The position numbers and the translations under genes were made by a program. From Halomonas stenophila (GTDB taxonomy: Bacteria > Pseudomonadota > Gammaproteobacteria > Pseudomonadales > Halomonadaceae), in the NCBI RefSeq assembly GCF_014192275.1, contig NZ_JACHXR010000012.1, positions 53,041 through 117,040 of the forward strand: DNA of 64,000 nucleotides. The letters run 5' to 3'. The notes under the pieces were generated by a model that ran no database searches, was not told the DNA's origin, and saw only the letters and a list, made by a program, of their open reading frames with translations. Positions within the stretch are counted from its first letter, which is position 1. Each line of letters begins with the position of its first letter. Below, in pieces: positions 61,303 to 64,000 of the stretch.

Positions 61303-61584
61303 GTGGCCAGATGGACAGGCTGCGATCTCGGCTCCGACCACGAGGGCTTTCCCCCCACGCCGGTGACCGCCGGCAGCCCCACGGTGATGATCGACGGCAA
61401 GCCCGTGGCCCGCCAGGGCGACCCCCTGGCGCCCCACGACAAGCCGGACCACGGCACCCACCCGCGCGCCATCGCCGGCGGCTCGGGCAGCATCCTGGTC
61501 GACGGCAAGCCGGTGGCGCTCACCGGCCATGCCGTGGACTGCGGCGGCGTGGTGATCGGCAGTGCCAGCGGGGAGGGCAGCTGA
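61303..61584 (+). CDS. PAAR-domain protein, copy 2, with replaced N-terminus
   Basis: From 61324 to 61584 this equals PAAR copy 1 (53316-53576) with one substitution noticed, shifted by 8008 bases. The first nine codons of copy 1 (MGRKFVLLG) and its ribosome site are absent. An in-frame GTG at 61303 would give 93 residues starting [12 protein letters not shown]; another GTG lies at 61186. Neither has a good ribosome site. It may be expressed poorly, coupled to upstream translation, or be a pseudogene; PAAR metal ligands are all present. Confidence 0.55.
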   Translation: MARWTGCDLGSDHEGFPPTPVTAGSPTVMIDGKPVARQGDPLAPHDKPDHGTHPRAIAGGSGSILVDGKPVALTGHAVDCGGVVIGSASGEGS

Positions 61585-61585
61585 C

Positions 61586-63655
61586 ATGGCCGACCGCAGC
61601 GGACTGCAGTTCACCCTGAGCCTGGCGGGAGCCGGTGAGGCCGAGCTGGCGGTGATCGACTTCACTCATGAGGAGGCGCTCTCTTCGCCCTTCCACCTGC
61701 GGGTGCGCTTCGCCAGCCGCTCGCCGGACCTCTCGCCGGAGGCGCTGCTCGACCGCCCGGCGAGCCTCACCGTGTGGCAGGATGGCGTGGCCCAGCGCCG
61801 GGTCCACGGCATCGTCGCCGAGTTCGGCCGCGGCGACCGCGGCCATCGCCGCAGCCACTACGAGGCGGTCATCCGCCCGGCGCTATGGCGCCTCTCGCTG
61901 CGCCAGAACTCGCGGATCTTCCAGCGCGTCTCGCCGCTGACCATCCTCAACACCCTGTGCGAGGAGCGTGGCCTGACCGATGTGGCCTTCGCGGTGACCC
62001 GCGAGCCCGAGGAACGCGAGTACTGCGTGCAGTACCGCGAGACCGATCTCGAGTTCGTCGAGCGCCTGGCCGCCGAGGAGGGGCTGTTCTATTTCCATGA
62101 ATTCGAGGACGCCGACCTCGGCGCCCACCGGCTGGTGTTCGCCGACGATCCCCAGGTGCTCGCCGGGCTCGGCGAGCGCACCTATCACCATCGCGCCGGC
62201 GGCAGCGCGCCCAAGCGCCACCTGCGCCGGCTGACCCAGACCGCCCGGGTGCGCCCGGCCCGCGCCCAGCTCAAGGACTACAGCTTCAAGCAGCCGGCCT
62301 ATGGCCAGCTTCATGATCACCAGGGCCAGCGGCTGGAGCAGCACAGCCAGCGCGAAGACTACGAGCACTACGACTACCCGGGCCGCTACAAGGCCGACGC
62401 CTCGGGCCAGGCCTTCACCCGCCACCGCCTGGAGCACCTGCGCCACGACGCCCTGACCCTCGACGGCGAGAGCGACCTGCCCGAGCTGTCGCCGGGCACG
62501 CGCTTCAGCCTGGCCGATCATGATGTCGGCGATTTCAATCGCGGCTGGCAGATCATCGGGGTGGTCCACGAGGGCGAGCAGCCCCAGGCGCTGGAGGAGG
62601 ATGCCGTCGGCGTAACCGTCGGGGACCGTGACGGCATGACCCGCTATCACAACACCCTCACGCTGACCCCGGACGACACCGCCTGGCGCCCGGCGCCCCG
62701 GCCCAAGCCGCGGGTCGACGGTCCCCAGGTGGCCTTCGTGGTCGGCCCCGAGGGCGAGGAGATCCACTGCGACGAGCACGGCCGGGTGCGCTGCCAGTTC
62801 CCCTGGGACCGCTACGCGGCGCCGGACGAGACGGCCAGCGCCTGGCTGCGCGTCAGCCAGGGCTGGGCCGGCGGCGGCTACGGCATGCTGGCGATCCCGC
62901 GCATCGGCCACGAGGTGATCGTCTCCTTCCTGGAGGGCGACCCGGACCAGCCGCTGATCACCGGGCGCACCTACCATGCGGTCAACACCCCGCCGTATCC
63001 GTTGCCGGAGCACAAGACGCGCACCGTGATCCGCACCCAGACCCACCAGGGCGAGGGCTTCAACGAGCTGCGCTTCGAGGACCAGCACGACCAGGAACAG
63101 ATCTGGCTGCACGCCCAGAAGGATCTGGAGCTGCTGACCGAGAACGACCGCACCGAGGAGATCCGCCGCGACAGCCACCTCAAGGTCAAGCGCGACCGCA
63201 TCGAAGAGCTCGACCGCGACGACCACCTCACCGTGCACGGCGAGCGGCGCACCCGGGTCGACGGCGACGACCACCTCAGCGTGGGCCAGACCCGCCACGA
63301 GAAGATCGGCCGCGCCCAGCTCGTCGAGGCCGGCAGCGAGGTGCACCACAAGGCCGGCATGAAGGTGGTGGTCGAGGCCGGCGCCGAGATCACCCTCCAG
63401 GCCGGCGGCAGCTTCGTGAAGCTCGACCCCAGTGGGGTGACCATCGTCGGCCCCAGCGTCAAGATCAACTCCGGCGGCAGCCCCGGCAGCGGCACCGGGC
63501 AGGGCGCCCAGGCGCCGAAGTTGCCGGGGGAGGCGGCGGAGGAGACGCATGAGGCGGTCGAAGCGCCCCGTCAGGAAGCCGTCCTGAGACAAGAGATGGC
63601 CACGGTACAGCTCTGCAAACCGTCGAACAACGGGCAGGGAAGCGGCCAGGCATGA
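61586..63655 (+). CDS. vgrG: VgrG spike protein, copy 2
   Basis: The 689-residue protein is a close paralog of the VgrG at 53578-55626. It is nearly identical through the gp27/gp5-like parts and needle repeats, with three differing regions: a four-residue shortening near residue 17, an insertion near 345 ([16 protein letters not shown]), and a new C-terminal tail from about 645 ([17 protein letters not shown] and on to QGSGQA). Domain order and the [20 protein letters not shown] motif are unchanged. It overlaps the next DUF4123 gene by 4 bases (ATGA). Confidence 0.95.
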   Translation: MADRSGLQFTLSLAGAGEAELAVIDFTHEEALSSPFHLRVRFASRSPDLSPEALLDRPASLTVWQDGVAQRRVHGIVAEFGRGDRGHRRSHYEAVIRPALWRLSLRQNSRIFQRVSPLTILNTLCEERGLTDVAFAVTREPEEREYCVQYRETDLEFVERLAAEEGLFYFHEFEDADLGAHRLVFADDPQVLAGLGERTYHHRAGGSAPKRHLRRLTQTARVRPARAQLKDYSFKQPAYGQLHDHQGQRLEQHSQREDYEHYDYPGRYKADASGQAFTRHRLEHLRHDALTLDGESDLPELSPGTRFSLADHDVGDFNRGWQIIGVVHEGEQPQALEEDAVGVTVGDRDGMTRYHNTLTLTPDDTAWRPAPRPKPRVDGPQVAFVVGPEGEEIHCDEHGRVRCQFPWDRYAAPDETASAWLRVSQGWAGGGYGMLAIPRIGHEVIVSFLEGDPDQPLITGRTYHAVNTPPYPLPEHKTRTVIRTQTHQGEGFNELRFEDQHDQEQIWLHAQKDLELLTENDRTEEIRRDSHLKVKRDRIEELDRDDHLTVHGERRTRVDGDDHLSVGQTRHEKIGRAQLVEAGSEVHHKAGMKVVVEAGAEITLQAGGSFVKLDPSGVTIVGPSVKINSGGSPGSGTGQGAQAPKLPGEAAEETHEAVEAPRQEAVLRQEMATVQLCKPSNNGQGSGQA

Positions 63656-63963
63656 GCGCATGGTCGGTGACTCGGCCACCGGTGCCCGGTGATCGGAAGG
63701 GGGAGCGCCTCTTCGTGCTGCTGGACGGTGTTGCCATGGAGCCGCTGGAACGCTGGCTCTACGAGACGCATCCCACGCCGGTTTATGAGCCGCTCTACCT
63801 CGATACGCCGCTGGCGGAGTGCCGGGCGCTGTCGCCCTGTCTGGTCGAACTGGAAGTGGGCAGTCCGGTACTCGAGCGCTTTATCGATGAGGAGGCCGCC
63901 CGGGAGAGCTATGGTGATTTCTGGTGTACGGGAGGAGGTAGGAAGGGTGGCGTATCCTGTTGA
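63652..63963 (+). pseudogene. Truncated DUF4123 adaptor gene
   Basis: The first 93 or so residues match a DUF4123 adaptor: RLFVLLDGVAMEPLERWLYE, YLDTPLAECRALSPCLVELE and FIDEEAARESYGDFW. They align with the adaptor at 55633 up to the WGFLITSS region. There it changes to CTGGGRKGGVSC and stops at 63963, giving 103 residues against about 300 expected. The break looks like an insertion or recombination joint. The rest of the gene might resume outside the window. Confidence 0.75.
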
Positions 63964-63991
63964 TTGATCACGACCAAGATCTCAATCAACA
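63958..63991. repeat. Inverted repeat at the window edge
   Basis: TGTTGATTGA (63958-63967) and TCAATCAACA (63982-63991) form a perfect 10-bp inverted repeat with a 14-base spacer, immediately at the disrupted end of the DUF4123 gene. It could be a terminator without T-run or part of an insertion-sequence end. The sequence stops too soon to decide. Confidence 0.45.
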
Positions 63992-64000
63992 CGAGCGGAT

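Overview
The window is a high-GC (about 70 %) chromosomal segment of a gammaproteobacterium. Housekeeping gene order follows Pseudomonas and E. coli (suhB/trmJ, cysE, iscR, iscS, ndk, rlmN, pilW, rodZ, ispG, hisS, yfgM, bamB, der; yajC-secD-secF next to tgt and queA). Acidic proteins and long Asp/Glu/Ala linkers suggest a moderate halophile of the Halomonas type. That genus call is an inference from composition and gene order, not a proof.

Layout. 1-3664: dprA, tsaC, hemF and aroE run rightward. 3665-6651: a repeat-like intergenic stretch, a small membrane protein, an M48 lipoprotein protease, a DUF815 ATPase and an unknown lipoprotein. 6867-20077: a long leftward housekeeping block from trmJ to der. 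It contains a reduced isc operon (iscR-iscS-iscA only) with an IscS that lacks its IscU-docking tail. 20221-21606: a divergent suhB whose metal-binding active site is gone, and a small unknown protein. 21705-27246: leftward queA-tgt-yajC-secD-secF. 27386-28167: tRNA-Leu(CAA), followed by a second copy of its 3' end and two homologous terminator modules, the scar of an integration or duplication. 28168-33020: DUF1206 and ExoD membrane proteins, a GT9 glycosyltransferase, a LysE exporter and an EAL phosphodiesterase with a dead receiver domain.

33361 to the right edge: a type VI secretion system in the order tssB-C-E-F-G-fha-J-K-L-H-vasH-vasI-tssA-tssM. This is the Vibrio cholerae VAS layout without hcp, with a GNAT acetyltransferase gene overlapping the end of tssM. 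PAAR and VgrG follow, then a DUF4123 adaptor, a 1157-residue VasX-like membrane-active effector and a membrane protein that is probably its immunity partner. A second PAAR-VgrG pair is an 8-kb-offset duplication of the first. It ends in a truncated DUF4123 gene and an inverted repeat at the window edge.

The T6SS genes form one contractile machine: sheath TssB/C, baseplate TssE/F/G/K/A, membrane complex TssJ/L/M, ClpV recycling, FHA-type post-translational control and a sigma-54 activator. VgrG, DUF4123 and the effector supply the payload.
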